Source: Bacteroidales bacterium (GTDB taxonomy: Bacteria > Bacteroidota > Bacteroidia > Bacteroidales > UBA932). Taken from it: a DNA stretch of 42,935 nucleotides. The notes below the pieces were generated by a model. It saw nothing but the letters and a program-made list of their open reading frames with translations. It had not been told where the DNA came from and did not search any database. The DNA is taken from the NCBI GenBank assembly GCA_017428035.1, contig JAFRRR010000102.1, positions 1-42,935 of the forward strand, read 5' to 3'. Position 1 is the stretch's first letter; the number at the start of each line of letters is the position of its first letter. Both the position numbers and the translations under genes were made by a program. Of the stretch, positions 8,666 through 17,384 are shown piece by piece.

Positions 8666-8716
8666 GAGGTGGACAGATTTGGCATTGCTTGCAACCACCA
8701 CTAAAAAATGCTAAAA
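8666..8716 (+). promoter_or_regulatory. SAM-II riboswitch in the metK leader
   Basis: The leader holds the conserved SAM-II blocks in order: P1 5' arm GGTGG (8668-8672), AGATTTG in the loop, pseudoknot 5' arm GCATT (8682-8686), GCTTGCA (8687-8693), P1 3' arm CCACC (8695-8699), CTAAAAA, pseudoknot 3' arm AATGC (8707-8711) and GCTAAAA. The pseudoknot is five Watson-Crick pairs. The final element ends next to the metK ATG at 8718, so S-adenosylmethionine binding should hide the ribosome landing site. SAM-II is known mostly from alphaproteobacterial met genes; the regulated gene here, SAM synthetase, closes a feedback loop. Confidence 0.92.
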
Positions 8717-8717
8717 T

Positions 8718-9986
8718 ATGAATACAAAACACTATCTATTTACATCCGAGTCCGTAAGCGAAGGGCACCCCGACAAAGTTGCGGACCAGATTTCCGATGC
8801 AGTTCTGGACGAATTCCTGCGCCGCGACAGTAACAGTCACGTGGCGTGCGAGACTTTTGTAAGCACCGGCCTGGCGCTGGTTGGCGGCGAAGCCTCCAGC
8901 ACGGCCTATGTGGACATAGAGAGCATTGCGCGCAAAACCATCAGCCGCATAGGCTACACCAAGAGCGACTATCAGTTCGACGCCAACTCCTGCTCTGTGC
9001 TGCTGGCGCTGCACGAGCAGAGCCGCGACATTGCCCGCGGCGTGGACCGCGCCAGCGAAGACGAACAGGGCGCCGGCGATCAGGGCATTATGTTCGGCTA
9101 CGCCAGCCGCGACGGCGACGAGTATATGCCGCTGCCGGTGATGCTCTCCCACCGCACACTGCAGGTTCTGTCACAGATCCGCCGCGAAGAGAATTCGCCT
9201 ATGCCCTATCTAAGGCCCGACGCCAAGAGCCAGTTTACGATAGAATATGACGCCGCCACCGGCAAACCGGTAAGAGTACATACCATAGTGCTCTCTACCC
9301 AGCACGACGAGTTTGACACCGACGCCGCAATGGCCCGGCGCATCCGCCGCGATGTGGAGAAAGTGCTTATCCCGCGCCTGATATCCACCCTGAGGCCCGC
9401 CACGGCGGCTCTTTTCAAAGGGGACTATATCCTTCACGTCAACCCCACCGGCAAATTCGTGATAGGCGGCCCTGCCGGCGACACCGGCCTCACCGGGCGC
9501 AAGATCATAGTGGACACCTACGGCGGACGCAGCGCCCACGGCGGCGGAGCCTTCTCCGGCAAGGATCCCAGCAAGGTGGACCGCAGCGGCGCCTATGCAG
9601 CGCGCTATATCGCCAAGAATATGGTGGCCGCTGGCGTGGCAGACGAGATGATGGTGCAGGTATCCTACGCCATCGGCATCGCAGAGCCCTGCAGCATCTT
9701 TGTGAACACCTTCGGCAAGAGCCACAGCCCGCTTTCTGACGCAGAAATAGCAGAGGCCATTGGCCGGGCGTTTGACCTTCGCCCCGCGGCCATCATCCGC
9801 AAGTTCGGCCTCAAGAATCCGATTTACCTTCCCACCGCAGCCTACGGCCACTTTGGCCGCAAGCCCTATAAGAAGAAAGTCACTTTCTTTGACGGCGAAA
9901 AGGAATACAAAAAAGAAGTCGAATTCTTCACTTGGGAAAAACTCGACGCAAAGGATCTGTGCCGCGAAATCTGCGGGATGGAATAG
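8718..9986 (+). CDS. metK: S-adenosylmethionine synthetase
   Basis: This enzyme makes S-adenosylmethionine from methionine and ATP in the cytoplasm. The 422-aa protein shows the family signatures: N-terminal [20 protein letters not shown] (ATP/metal site), the [12 protein letters not shown] hexapeptide region (about residues 121-132) and the P-loop-like [19 protein letters not shown] near residue 275. The C-terminal domain ends in ACME-type sequence altered to ICGME. It is slightly longer than the E. coli enzyme, with a C-terminal extension containing [20 protein letters not shown]. Its own promoter and a SAM-II riboswitch precede it. It is monocistronic, with a convergent gene ending 2 bp beyond and no terminator visible between. 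Confidence 0.97.
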   Translation: MNTKHYLFTSESVSEGHPDKVADQISDAVLDEFLRRDSNSHVACETFVSTGLALVGGEASSTAYVDIESIARKTISRIGYTKSDYQFDANSCSVLLALHEQSRDIARGVDRASEDEQGAGDQGIMFGYASRDGDEYMPLPVMLSHRTLQVLSQIRREENSPMPYLRPDAKSQFTIEYDAATGKPVRVHTIVLSTQHDEFDTDAAMARRIRRDVEKVLIPRLISTLRPATAALFKGDYILHVNPTGKFVIGGPAGDTGLTGRKIIVDTYGGRSAHGGGAFSGKDPSKVDRSGAYAARYIAKNMVAAGVADEMMVQVSYAIGIAEPCSIFVNTFGKSHSPLSDAEIAEAIGRAFDLRPAAIIRKFGLKNPIYLPTAAYGHFGRKPYKKKVTFFDGEKEYKKEVEFFTWEKLDAKDLCREICGME

Positions 9987-9988
9987 CG

Positions 9989-10396
9989 CTACTCGCTCCC
10001 GCCTTCTCCCTGTTCAGGCTCCGGTTCCACTCCTGTTCCCTTCTGCTCCACCACAAGCTTGCGCGAGAGTGTTGCAGAGGTAAACACCATCACACTGGTG
10101 CGGTCTGCGGCGTCTTTGTTCTCATAAACCTTGATCTTGAGGGGAAACTCGGTATCCACATACCCGCCGTTGCCGTCCTTTACGTCAATGTATATCCACT
10201 CGGGAACAGTCTCGCTGGAGAACGCCCATCTGACGTTGGATGTAATCAAGGCATCGTAGACACCGCCGGCAACAGGCGCCTGAATGGTGTCTATGTCGCA
10301 CTCCAGATGGGGCAGGGCGTACTTCTCGCAAGACGATGACAAAAGACACGCCGCCACCAGGGCAGAGAAGCATAAACCTATGAGCCACTTTTTCAT
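9989..10396 (-). CDS. Small single-BACON lipoprotein
   Basis: A 135-aa predicted lipoprotein with lipobox VAAC (Cys17). One BACON-like beta-sandwich follows (about residues 28-115: GGVYDALITSNVRWAF, WIYIDV, LSRKLVVEQKG), then a Glu/Gly-rich tail. BACON domains usually act as binding or spacer modules in surface proteins. I chose the ATG at 10396 (MKKW) rather than the in-frame ATG at 10408, because 10408 lies inside a TAACTTTG -7 box on this strand (10406-10413), which would put transcription start near 10402. The gene is divergent from another small BACON lipoprotein and sits between the two receptor operons, so it may serve them. No enzymatic motif is visible. Confidence 0.7.
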   Translation of the reverse strand: MKKWLIGLCFSALVAACLLSSSCEKYALPHLECDIDTIQAPVAGGVYDALITSNVRWAFSSETVPEWIYIDVKDGNGGYVDTEFPLKIKVYENKDAADRTSVMVFTSATLSRKLVVEQKGTGVEPEPEQGEGGSE

Positions 10397-10405
10397 ATCG
10401 AAAGG

Positions 10406-10432
10406 CAAAGTTACAAATTTTTAATATCTTTG
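10406..10432. promoter_or_regulatory. Overlapping divergent promoters of two BACON lipoprotein genes
   Basis: TAACTTTG on the minus strand (10406-10413) and TATCTTTG on the plus strand (10425-10432) face away from each other with 11 bases between. Each -7 box lies only 8-9 bases from the start codon it would serve, so leaders of about 5-6 nt are predicted. Neither has a clean TTTG at -33. Polymerase could hardly occupy both at once. Confidence 0.55.
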
Positions 10433-10440
10433 CCGTAATT

Positions 10441-11040
10441 ATGAAAAAAGCCTTTCTGATACTTGTTGCGGCTGCGCTTCTGTCGGCTAAGTGCACGGAT
10501 AACTTCAGCGCGTCCATAGCCATCACCCCCAGCCTGTCCGAGGTGCCCTACACCGGCGGCAGCGTGGACATTACGGTTATGACCGATCTGCCCTGGAAGA
10601 TTGTTATGGACGAAGAGTGCCCAGCCACCGTCTCCAAAGAGACCGGAATAGGCGACGATGTGGTCACCGTGACCATACCCCAGACCGACAGCTGGACCAC
10701 CGGCTGCGTCGCCGTCAAATTCTACTCCCGCAGCAACAGCTCTTCCGCTACCAGAACGGCCTATATCACCCAGGGTTACAAACCCTACGTCTCCGTGTCG
10801 GGCGAGAGCGGCACAATAGAGCGGGCTGGCGGCAGCGCCCAGATTGTGGTCACCGCCAATGCTCCCTGGAAGGCTTCCTGCGACATCCCGGGCGTGACCT
10901 TCTCCCCTGCCGAAGGCGGTGTGGGCAATCACACGGTGCTGGTCACTTTCCCCGCCAACACCACCGGCTCATCAAGAAGAATCACCGTCAACTTTTCAAT
11001 TGACGGTGACTCCGATCACTTCTATTTCGTTCAGTACTAG
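10441..11040 (+). CDS. Small two-BACON exported protein
   Basis: A 199-aa exported protein with two tandem BACON-like domains (about 25-112 and 115-199); each has the GGS-x-D/Q-I-V-V-T-x-x-x-P-W-K core (GGSVDITVMTDLPWKI and GGSAQIVVTANAPWKA) and ends in a V/I-T-Q or Y-F-V-Q strand. The N-terminal signal ends LLSAKC; the Lys before Cys18 is unusual for a lipobox, so lipid attachment is uncertain. There is no catalytic domain. Its stop overlaps by 3 bp that of the convergent DUF5689 lipoprotein gene, leaving no room for a terminator. Position suggests an accessory binding protein of the surrounding receptor/nuclease loci, which is inference. Confidence 0.75.
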   Translation: MKKAFLILVAAALLSAKCTDNFSASIAITPSLSEVPYTGGSVDITVMTDLPWKIVMDEECPATVSKETGIGDDVVTVTIPQTDSWTTGCVAVKFYSRSNSSSATRTAYITQGYKPYVSVSGESGTIERAGGSAQIVVTANAPWKASCDIPGVTFSPAEGGVGNHTVLVTFPANTTGSSRRITVNFSIDGDSDHFYFVQY

Positions 11041-12131
11041 TAATTTATTACTATATCGTCAAGGCTGTTGACGGTGAACTGGATTGATCCCTGATACAGG
11101 GACAGGATACCTGTCATATCCACGGTGGCTTCGCCGTTAAGCACTGCCTCGGGAATCTCTGCATCGCCAAAGCGGCTGTAGCCGCTGGTGCGCAGCTGAA
11201 TCTCCCTGCTGCCCATAGTGAAGTATTGGCTCACAGAATAGGCTGCGCTGTGGGCGCGAATGTCGGACTTGCTCATAGCAAAGCCGGGGTCCTTGGGATC
11301 GCCCACGGTGCCGTAGGTATAGTCGCCGGCGTTGCCAATCTGGACGCTGTCCCACGCACCTGAGTCAAGATATTCCTTAAACTTGTTCTCGCTCATAGCC
11401 CAGGTGGTCACGCCCCAGGTCTGGTCGGCGAGGAAGATGCGGTTGGCCGACATACTCTTCTCTTTGTTGGAATCGATGTAAATGAGGCAGAACACCTGGT
11501 TGGCGTATTTGAGGCCCTTGAGAGTCACGAGCTTGCCGATGTACTGGTTGGTGGCCTGGGTGTCGTAGGACTGTGGCAACTGATCTTCCGTGATGACTTC
11601 CGGCTGGACCTTGCTGCCTACTTCTCCCGCAAAAATATGGGAATCAATCAGGTAGGTAGCCTCAAGATAGGCCGTTTCGTAGCTGCCGGACGGGTCCTCA
11701 AAGCCCACCTGCACCATTCCCTGACCGCCGTAGTTGCCGCTCTTGTAGCCATACATACCCAGCGTGAGGCCAAACAGGCGCACATATACCATCTGCCCTT
11801 CCTGATAGAAGTTGTAAAGGCCGTTCTTGCCCATTTTGAGCTCTATGCCGGCAGTTTCGTCCTGTATGTAAAAGCTCTTGTAGAAGTTGCCGGGCTTGTC
11901 GGTGGTGGTCACGCGGCCGCCTATAATAAGGTCGCGGTCAATCACCCACGGACTGCCCGTCTTGTACAGGGCGCACAGGTCAGCAATGGTAATGTTGGGC
12001 TGCAGTGCTGCCGGCTTGACCGGTGCGGGATCCTCATATTCCGCGGTAAAGACAGGCTGGAACTCCTCTACCAGAGAAGTGCAGGAAACCAGCAGAAAAG
12101 CCAGCGCCAAAATTGATAATATCTTCTTCAT
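11037..12131 (-). CDS. DUF5689-type surface lipoprotein
   Basis: A 364-aa lipoprotein (lipobox LVSC, Cys17) and last gene of the five-gene nuclease operon, 3 bp after the receptor gene. Residues 45-180 match DUF5689 as I know it: ITIADLCALY, then GRVTTTDKPGNFYKSFYIQDETAGIELKM split over two strands, then YNFYQEGQMVYVRLFGLTLGMYG. The pattern is OB-like, with a second comparable module in the C-terminal half (YIGKLVTLKGLKYAN, NRIFLADQTW). It holds the position SusD has after SusC and may act as ligand-capturing lid or partner of the receptor. Function of the family is not established, so that role is inference. Confidence 0.75.
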   Translation of the reverse strand: MKKILSILALAFLLVSCTSLVEEFQPVFTAEYEDPAPVKPAALQPNITIADLCALYKTGSPWVIDRDLIIGGRVTTTDKPGNFYKSFYIQDETAGIELKMGKNGLYNFYQEGQMVYVRLFGLTLGMYGYKSGNYGGQGMVQVGFEDPSGSYETAYLEATYLIDSHIFAGEVGSKVQPEVITEDQLPQSYDTQATNQYIGKLVTLKGLKYANQVFCLIYIDSNKEKSMSANRIFLADQTWGVTTWAMSENKFKEYLDSGAWDSVQIGNAGDYTYGTVGDPKDPGFAMSKSDIRAHSAAYSVSQYFTMGSREIQLRTSGYSRFGDAEIPEAVLNGEATVDMTGILSLYQGSIQFTVNSLDDIVINY

Positions 12132-12134
12132 AGC

Positions 12135-15083
12135 TTAGAATCGGAAATAGAGGTTCAACATATAATTGGTGCCCGGCATATAGAAATACTTGGAGTCGAA
12201 CTTATAGTAACGGCTCTTTCCGGTAGAGGAAATCAGACGGCTCTGCTCGTAACCACCGGTGCGTACATCGCGGTTGTTGAGCAGGTTCTGAACGTTGAGT
12301 GAGAAGCCGAAGTTGTATTTGCGGTTGATGTACCAGGACTTGCCCAAGCTGCAGTTCATAAGGAACGCAGGGTTGAACTCTTCCTGGGTCGCCATATACT
12401 CTATCTCTTCTGCCGTGGCAATGCCGTCGGCGCCGCTCACGGCCGTCATTGTGCGGTAGAGCGGGTTCATATCCAGATAGGAATGTGCGAAATACTGTCC
12501 GGTAAGCTCGAAGAACCAGTAAGAACGGGTACGGTAGTTGAGCGACAGGACGCTTGCCAGAGAAGGAGTGCTGGGCACGTGGTGCTTCTGATAACCTTCT
12601 ATTATGGGTTTACCCTCCACATCTACCTCTATAATGTTCATTCCATTATAGTTCACTCGACGATACTTGGGGCTGTCTTTCCAGAAGGGCACCATCTCGT
12701 TTTCCAGCACGACCTCGCTGCTGTTGTCTATGGTCATAGTCATCAGCGGGTTGGAAGTGTAGATATACTCGCCGTAGCTGAGCACGCCGCTCAGGGAGAG
12801 GCCCTGCACGAAGAGAGGCACCTTGACACCCATCTCCACGCCGGCGTGACGCTGCTCGATGCCGGTCAGGGCAAAGTTCACAAAAGACTGCTGCGAGTCA
12901 TCGTACACGCTCATCAGGTCGGTCTGGTCTTTGATCTTGGTCCAGAAACCGGTCACGCGCAGGTTGTAGCCGTTGCGGCTCCACTGATAGTTGACATCTG
13001 CAGAAATAGTCTTCTGGGTGGTGATGCCCTCTATTGTGGAGTTTCGGGTGCGGGGGCTTATGAACGCGTCGTTGAATGTCGGGGCATCGTTGAAATAGCC
13101 GGCATTGATGCTGAAGCGGTGGCCACCTGTAAGCAGGTATGCCAGCGACAGCTTGCCCGAGTATGTCAGGAAGCCCAGCTTATCGGAATTGCCCTTGGAA
13201 GAAATGACGCGGCCCTTGGAGTCGTAGTTAGTAAGGGTTCTGCCCTGATAGGTGATCTCGTTGCCGGCATCGTCAAGACCTGCGAAGAGACCCTTGCGCA
13301 CAAGGCCTTCCCTCCAGAAAGATTCGTAGCCGATGGTGCCGCCCAGGGAGGCGGTGAAGCCGTTGTTGGACCAGGTGCCGTTTATCCAGCCCATCCCCTT
13401 GCGGATATGGGCGTAATAGTCATAGCCGTACTTGCCACCCTTGCCAATCTTCTCTGCGCTGCCGTTCATCAAGAAGTAATCCAGGTCGTTCTGGATCAGC
13501 GCCTCGTTGCTGGCAAAGTCGCGCTCTGCAAACTGGTCGATATTCAGATAATACTTACCGCCCAGCAGGTCAGCTATCTTCTTGTAGTTTTCGGTGCGGT
13601 TGATTTTGCCGTTGAGGCCGCCGTCCAGGCGGAACTCCTCTGTGGCAACCCAGGTGGCCGACAGGGCCAGGTTAAGGTCGCGCTGGTCCACGTGACGCTG
13701 CTCCTGGGCATATTTGCTGCGGCCGTCTGCCTGGCCGTAGTTCACATTGTAGAGGCGGTCCCAGTTGATGTGCTGATAGCCCGCAAAATCCTTGTGGTGA
13801 TTCATCCACATTTCAGTGGCCCAGCCCGCCTTCTCTTCGTTGGTACGGTTGTAGTCGTCATCGTCCATAAAGTAGTAGCTGGGAAGGTTGCGGTAGTAGT
13901 CGGGACGCGGGTCGGGAGCATCATACCAGTCCAGGGCGGTGTAGCCGTTCCAGCCGCTGCGGTAGAGCAAAGTGGCGGACAGGTCCAGATTCTCGGTGGG
14001 AGATGCGGTATACTTGAGCACGGTCACCGGCTCAAACGTCTTGCGCACACGCGCATTGCGCACCTTGCCGTTCTGGTAACCCCAGTTACTGTTGTACATA
14101 TTGTCCTGCATCAGGTTGTAAACCTCCTGGGTAGATGCGTTCTGCGCTCCGCGGTGGCCGGTGTTGGCAAACGTGAAAAGCGCCAAACGGCTGTCGTCGG
14201 CAAACTTCTTCTCAATGCCGGCATAGTAAGAGAAGTTGTTGTAGTGGACACCTTTTATCCAGTCGTTGCCGCCGGCACGCAGCGACACGTTGAAAGCATA
14301 TGAGATGCCGTTGTCCAACTGTCCGGAGGCGTAGGTTGCCATCAAGCGCAGGCGGTAGAGGGCGCTGTTGCTCAGCACGCTGAACCTCCATCCGGGACGC
14401 ACCACAGATGGGATACCCAGAATGTTGGTCATACCGTTGACGTGTCCCAGTCCATATTCAGCAGACTCCATACCTATGGTGGTCTCCTTGCTGCGCATAG
14501 CCTCGTTCAGACCGCTCCACAGGCTGAAGGGTGAGTAGCCTGTGACGGCATCGTTCATTTTTACACCCGCCAGATAAATGTCCTGGCTCTCGCTTTCGTA
14601 GCCGCGATTCTTAAAGCGGATACTGCTGAAACCAAAGCCGGCCACATTGGCAAAGACATCGGTGGTGCCGTACATAATGGTGGGATTGTCGGTAAAACCG
14701 CTGTCCTCCATATCAAACTCCACAAAACTGGAGTCATCCACCTCCGCCACAACCCGGTCGGGCAGCAGCGAAATGAACACCATATCCTTTACGTAGCCGA
14801 AGTCTACGGTGACATTCACATTGGAGGTGATAAAACCGTCTGCCTCGATGCGCATATCGTACATACCGTTTGCCAGCGCCTCTATATAGAAGGTTCCGTC
14901 GTCTGCCGTGGCCGTCGTGGCTATGGTCTGGCCGCTCTGGGAGAGGGTAATGACGGCACCCGGCACCGGCGACCGGTCAGAACGGTCCACCACCGTACCC
15001 TTTACACCACCCGTGGGCAGCTGGGCCGACATCGCCAGCGAAGCCAGAAGCAGAGCCAGTGAAAATATAATTCTTTTTATCAT
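12135..15083 (-). CDS. TonB-dependent outer-membrane receptor of the nuclease operon
   Basis: A 982-aa outer-membrane receptor. A signal peptide (LAMSAQ) precedes a carboxypeptidase-regulatory-like domain (about 25-105: GGVKGTVVDRSDRSPVPGAVITL). The plug follows (about 125-240, with FSSIRFKNRGYESESQDIYLAG divided over two strands and MNDAVTGYSPFSLWSGLN), then a beta-barrel ending YMLNLYFRF with terminal Phe. It differs from SusC in lacking the standard SusC plug signature and from the Oar-like receptor at 5177-8530. Its ATG overlaps the stop of the upstream nuclease gene by 4 bp (ATGA), implying translational coupling. Likely cargo, by context, is DNA/RNA fragments or nucleotides; this is inferred. 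Confidence 0.88.
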   Translation of the reverse strand: MIKRIIFSLALLLASLAMSAQLPTGGVKGTVVDRSDRSPVPGAVITLSQSGQTIATTATADDGTFYIEALANGMYDMRIEADGFITSNVNVTVDFGYVKDMVFISLLPDRVVAEVDDSSFVEFDMEDSGFTDNPTIMYGTTDVFANVAGFGFSSIRFKNRGYESESQDIYLAGVKMNDAVTGYSPFSLWSGLNEAMRSKETTIGMESAEYGLGHVNGMTNILGIPSVVRPGWRFSVLSNSALYRLRLMATYASGQLDNGISYAFNVSLRAGGNDWIKGVHYNNFSYYAGIEKKFADDSRLALFTFANTGHRGAQNASTQEVYNLMQDNMYNSNWGYQNGKVRNARVRKTFEPVTVLKYTASPTENLDLSATLLYRSGWNGYTALDWYDAPDPRPDYYRNLPSYYFMDDDDYNRTNEEKAGWATEMWMNHHKDFAGYQHINWDRLYNVNYGQADGRSKYAQEQRHVDQRDLNLALSATWVATEEFRLDGGLNGKINRTENYKKIADLLGGKYYLNIDQFAERDFASNEALIQNDLDYFLMNGSAEKIGKGGKYGYDYYAHIRKGMGWINGTWSNNGFTASLGGTIGYESFWREGLVRKGLFAGLDDAGNEITYQGRTLTNYDSKGRVISSKGNSDKLGFLTYSGKLSLAYLLTGGHRFSINAGYFNDAPTFNDAFISPRTRNSTIEGITTQKTISADVNYQWSRNGYNLRVTGFWTKIKDQTDLMSVYDDSQQSFVNFALTGIEQRHAGVEMGVKVPLFVQGLSLSGVLSYGEYIYTSNPLMTMTIDNSSEVVLENEMVPFWKDSPKYRRVNYNGMNIIEVDVEGKPIIEGYQKHHVPSTPSLASVLSLNYRTRSYWFFELTGQYFAHSYLDMNPLYRTMTAVSGADGIATAEEIEYMATQEEFNPAFLMNCSLGKSWYINRKYNFGFSLNVQNLLNNRDVRTGGYEQSRLISSTGKSRYYKFDSKYFYMPGTNYMLNLYFRF

Positions 15084-16138
15084 AGTTCTTTGCTGATTAC
15101 GATGTAAGTGGGATAGTGGTCGCTGTAGCCGCTTATGAAGCCGCCGTTAGAGAAGGTTCTCAGTGGATAACCCTTGTACTGGCCGCTCTTGGACATCATA
15201 AAGCGTTTCTTGTAGATACGGCCCCAGTAGCCCTTGTTTATCTGCGTCAGTTTAAGGCCGCCGTCGGGGGCAAAGGCCAGGTCGTGGTTCACGATAACCT
15301 GGTCGTAAATGCTCCATTGTCCCTGATAGCACAGCGAGCCCATTCCGTCCTTGACCATCTTGTAGAAGGGGTTGAAATAGTCTTCTCTGCCCACATCTTC
15401 CATATTCTCGCGGCCGTGAAAATACACCGCCATACTCTCGTCAAACGGGTCGTCGTTCATATCGCCCATAGCCACGATCTTGATGCCGGGGTATTTCTCC
15501 ATCATCCTGAGGCTGTGGCGGTAGGCTATTTCGGCCCCGCGGCTGCGGAGGTTGCCGCCCTTGCCGCCGGTGCGGGAAGGAAGGTGCATCACATAAAAGG
15601 CGAAATGCTCGCCGGCAATCGTGCCGTGCACCATAAGGATGTCGCGGGTGCGGAAATAGTCGGTGTCGATGTCGCTGAAGTCAATCTCGCTCCCTTCAAA
15701 GGTAAATGGTATGGACTCCGACTCGATAAATGTGAACTGCTCCGGTTTGTAGAGCAGCGCCACGTCCACACCGCGGCGGTCGGGGCCGTCGTAGTGGACT
15801 ATCTGGTAGTTGGCGTCGGCAATTTCGGGCTGGGCCACCAGGTCTTCGAGCACCAGGCGGTTCTCTATCTCGCTCACACCCAGAATGGTGTGGTAGCGGC
15901 CGTTGTCCTCTGCCATAGACTTTATCACGTGGGCCATATTGGCCAGTTTTTTCTCGTACTTGGCCTGGGTCCACTGATTGGCGCCGTCGGGCAGGAATTC
16001 ATTGTCGTTCTTGGCGGGGTCGTCGTATATGTCAAACAGGTTCTCAAGATTGTAAAAACCTATCACATAGGTGCGAGTCTGCGCCCCCGCAGAGAATAGC
16101 AGCAGCATAAACGCTGCAATGGCAATCAATCTTTTCAT
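15080..16138 (-). CDS. Secreted endonuclease/exonuclease/phosphatase-family nuclease
   Basis: A 352-aa exported hydrolase with a type I signal peptide (FSAGAQ) and no lipobox. The EEP fold (DNase I/exonuclease III type) is complete: N30 in FYNLENLF, metal-binding E90 in GVSEIENR, RRGVDVALLY, MHLPSRTGG, GDMNDDP (Asp/Asn of the active site) and the terminal D340-H341 pair in YSDHYP. This set fits a Mg-dependent phosphodiesterase acting on DNA or RNA; EEP proteins also include sphingomyelinases and sugar-phosphate phosphatases. The neighbouring non-specific nuclease makes nucleic acid the best substrate guess. It lies 4 bp after the NUC gene and overlaps the receptor gene by 4 bp. Confidence 0.88.
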   Translation of the reverse strand: MKRLIAIAAFMLLLFSAGAQTRTYVIGFYNLENLFDIYDDPAKNDNEFLPDGANQWTQAKYEKKLANMAHVIKSMAEDNGRYHTILGVSEIENRLVLEDLVAQPEIADANYQIVHYDGPDRRGVDVALLYKPEQFTFIESESIPFTFEGSEIDFSDIDTDYFRTRDILMVHGTIAGEHFAFYVMHLPSRTGGKGGNLRSRGAEIAYRHSLRMMEKYPGIKIVAMGDMNDDPFDESMAVYFHGRENMEDVGREDYFNPFYKMVKDGMGSLCYQGQWSIYDQVIVNHDLAFAPDGGLKLTQINKGYWGRIYKKRFMMSKSGQYKGYPLRTFSNGGFISGYSDHYPTYIVISKEL

Positions 16139-16142
16139 AGCG

Positions 16143-17375
16143 CTACTCTCCTGTCCACCAGTAAGTGTCTTTAGATGACTCTACCTTGTCGGCAATGGTT
16201 GATCCCACTTCGGCAGGCAGATTTACAAACAAATCGTAGCCAAGAATTTTCTCAAGGTCGTCTATGGTCATAGCGCACTTGATGTAATCCTGGTCGGGAT
16301 ATTCCCTATGCTCCAGATAGAAGCCCACTCCGGTATAGCCCTGGGTCTGGGCGGTGATGCCGCGCGAACGGGTGCGGTCAAATCCCAGCAGTGCCTTGTA
16401 ATAGGCCACCGGCACGGTAACTTTCTTTCTGGGGGTGGAGTTGTCCCAGGCGAACTTGGTGCTGCCCTTGACCACGCAGCCGGTCACCACATACAGGGTG
16501 TCGAACTGATAGGACTTATTGCGGACATACTGCTCAAGGCCGGCCCAGATAGCTTCGTTCAATTCACCCAACTGAGGAGTGATATTGGTACCGTAGAAAG
16601 TCTGGATATTGTCGGCATAGGCCAGTCGGTCGGCGCTAGGGCACTGGTGACCGCGCTGATAGAACTGTGTTCCGCCGTCGGACTCGCCGCTGGAACCGGT
16701 GCTCTTGTAGCCCGAAGTCAGCAGCGGCTGGGCGCTGACTGGCAACTTGGGATCAAGGTCCCAGTAATTTGTTCGGCTGCCGCTGCCAATACTGGCCTTG
16801 TTCAGCGGATAGGCCACCCAAAGGGCCACCATATTGTTAACGTCCCAATAATATGAGAAGTTGCGGTATGCCTTGCTGGTAGTGCTCTCGTGCGAGATGA
16901 AATAGAGGTTGGGGTCGTTGGTGGCGGGAAGTTCCATCCATCCGTAGACCTTGTCGGGAGTAATCTTGTCCGGGAACACTCCGCCACCGCCGCCGGACGG
17001 CGATGTGGCATTCTGCACCAGAGAGACATTACTCTCATACCCTGCCGACACGCCGTGTATCACAAGGGTGCGGGGGCCGCTGGTCTCGTTCACGTCCCAG
17101 GTGACAGTCACGGAATACTGTGTGCCGGTCCCTGTAGGAGGGTCCACAGTAGCCCAGGTCACCGGGTTGCCATCCTCGTCGGTGAGGCTCAGGGTCCACT
17201 GCTGGCTGTCGCTCATAGTGAGCACTTGTACCCACTGGGTGCCCCTTTCCCCGCCCACCTCGGTATACTTGATGGCGACGGTGATCTCTTCCTGTTCCGG
17301 CTTGTGGCAAGAAACGGCAGCCATGGCCGCAAGGACTATGACCGCCATCCTTATTATTGAATTACTGTGTTTCAT
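16143..17375 (-). CDS. BACON-containing DNA/RNA non-specific endonuclease lipoprotein
   Basis: A 410-aa lipoprotein (VSC lipobox, Cys23). Residues 30-130 form a BACON-like domain, a Gly-rich linker follows (SPSGGGGG), and residues 145-405 are a beta-beta-alpha-Me NUC domain of the Serratia nuclease/EndoG family. The catalytic signature reads Q240-R-G-H243-QCPSADR, where H243 is the general base; the Mg-binding Asn is in FYGTNITPQ, followed by LNEAIWAGLE. The first residue of the usual DRGH is Gln here. Such enzymes cut DNA and RNA without sequence preference, and with a lipid anchor would act at the cell surface. Second gene of the operon, between the OB-fold lipoprotein (9 bp) and the EEP nuclease (4 bp). 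Confidence 0.9.
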   Translation of the reverse strand: MKHSNSIIRMAVIVLAAMAAVSCHKPEQEEITVAIKYTEVGGERGTQWVQVLTMSDSQQWTLSLTDEDGNPVTWATVDPPTGTGTQYSVTVTWDVNETSGPRTLVIHGVSAGYESNVSLVQNATSPSGGGGGVFPDKITPDKVYGWMELPATNDPNLYFISHESTTSKAYRNFSYYWDVNNMVALWVAYPLNKASIGSGSRTNYWDLDPKLPVSAQPLLTSGYKSTGSSGESDGGTQFYQRGHQCPSADRLAYADNIQTFYGTNITPQLGELNEAIWAGLEQYVRNKSYQFDTLYVVTGCVVKGSTKFAWDNSTPRKKVTVPVAYYKALLGFDRTRSRGITAQTQGYTGVGFYLEHREYPDQDYIKCAMTIDDLEKILGYDLFVNLPAEVGSTIADKVESSKDTYWWTGE

Positions 17376-17384
17376 AACAGCGAA

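Noticed and set aside
9980..9995. Terminator between metK and the convergent BACON gene
   Set aside because: Only 2 bp separate the stops and no hairpin with T-run is visible; the rubredoxin/M48 and BACON/DUF5689 junctions likewise lack one.
10397..10408. Upstream ATG (MPFD) for the small BACON lipoprotein
   Set aside because: It overlaps the -7 box on its own strand and precedes a normal lipoprotein signal beginning MKKW at 10396.
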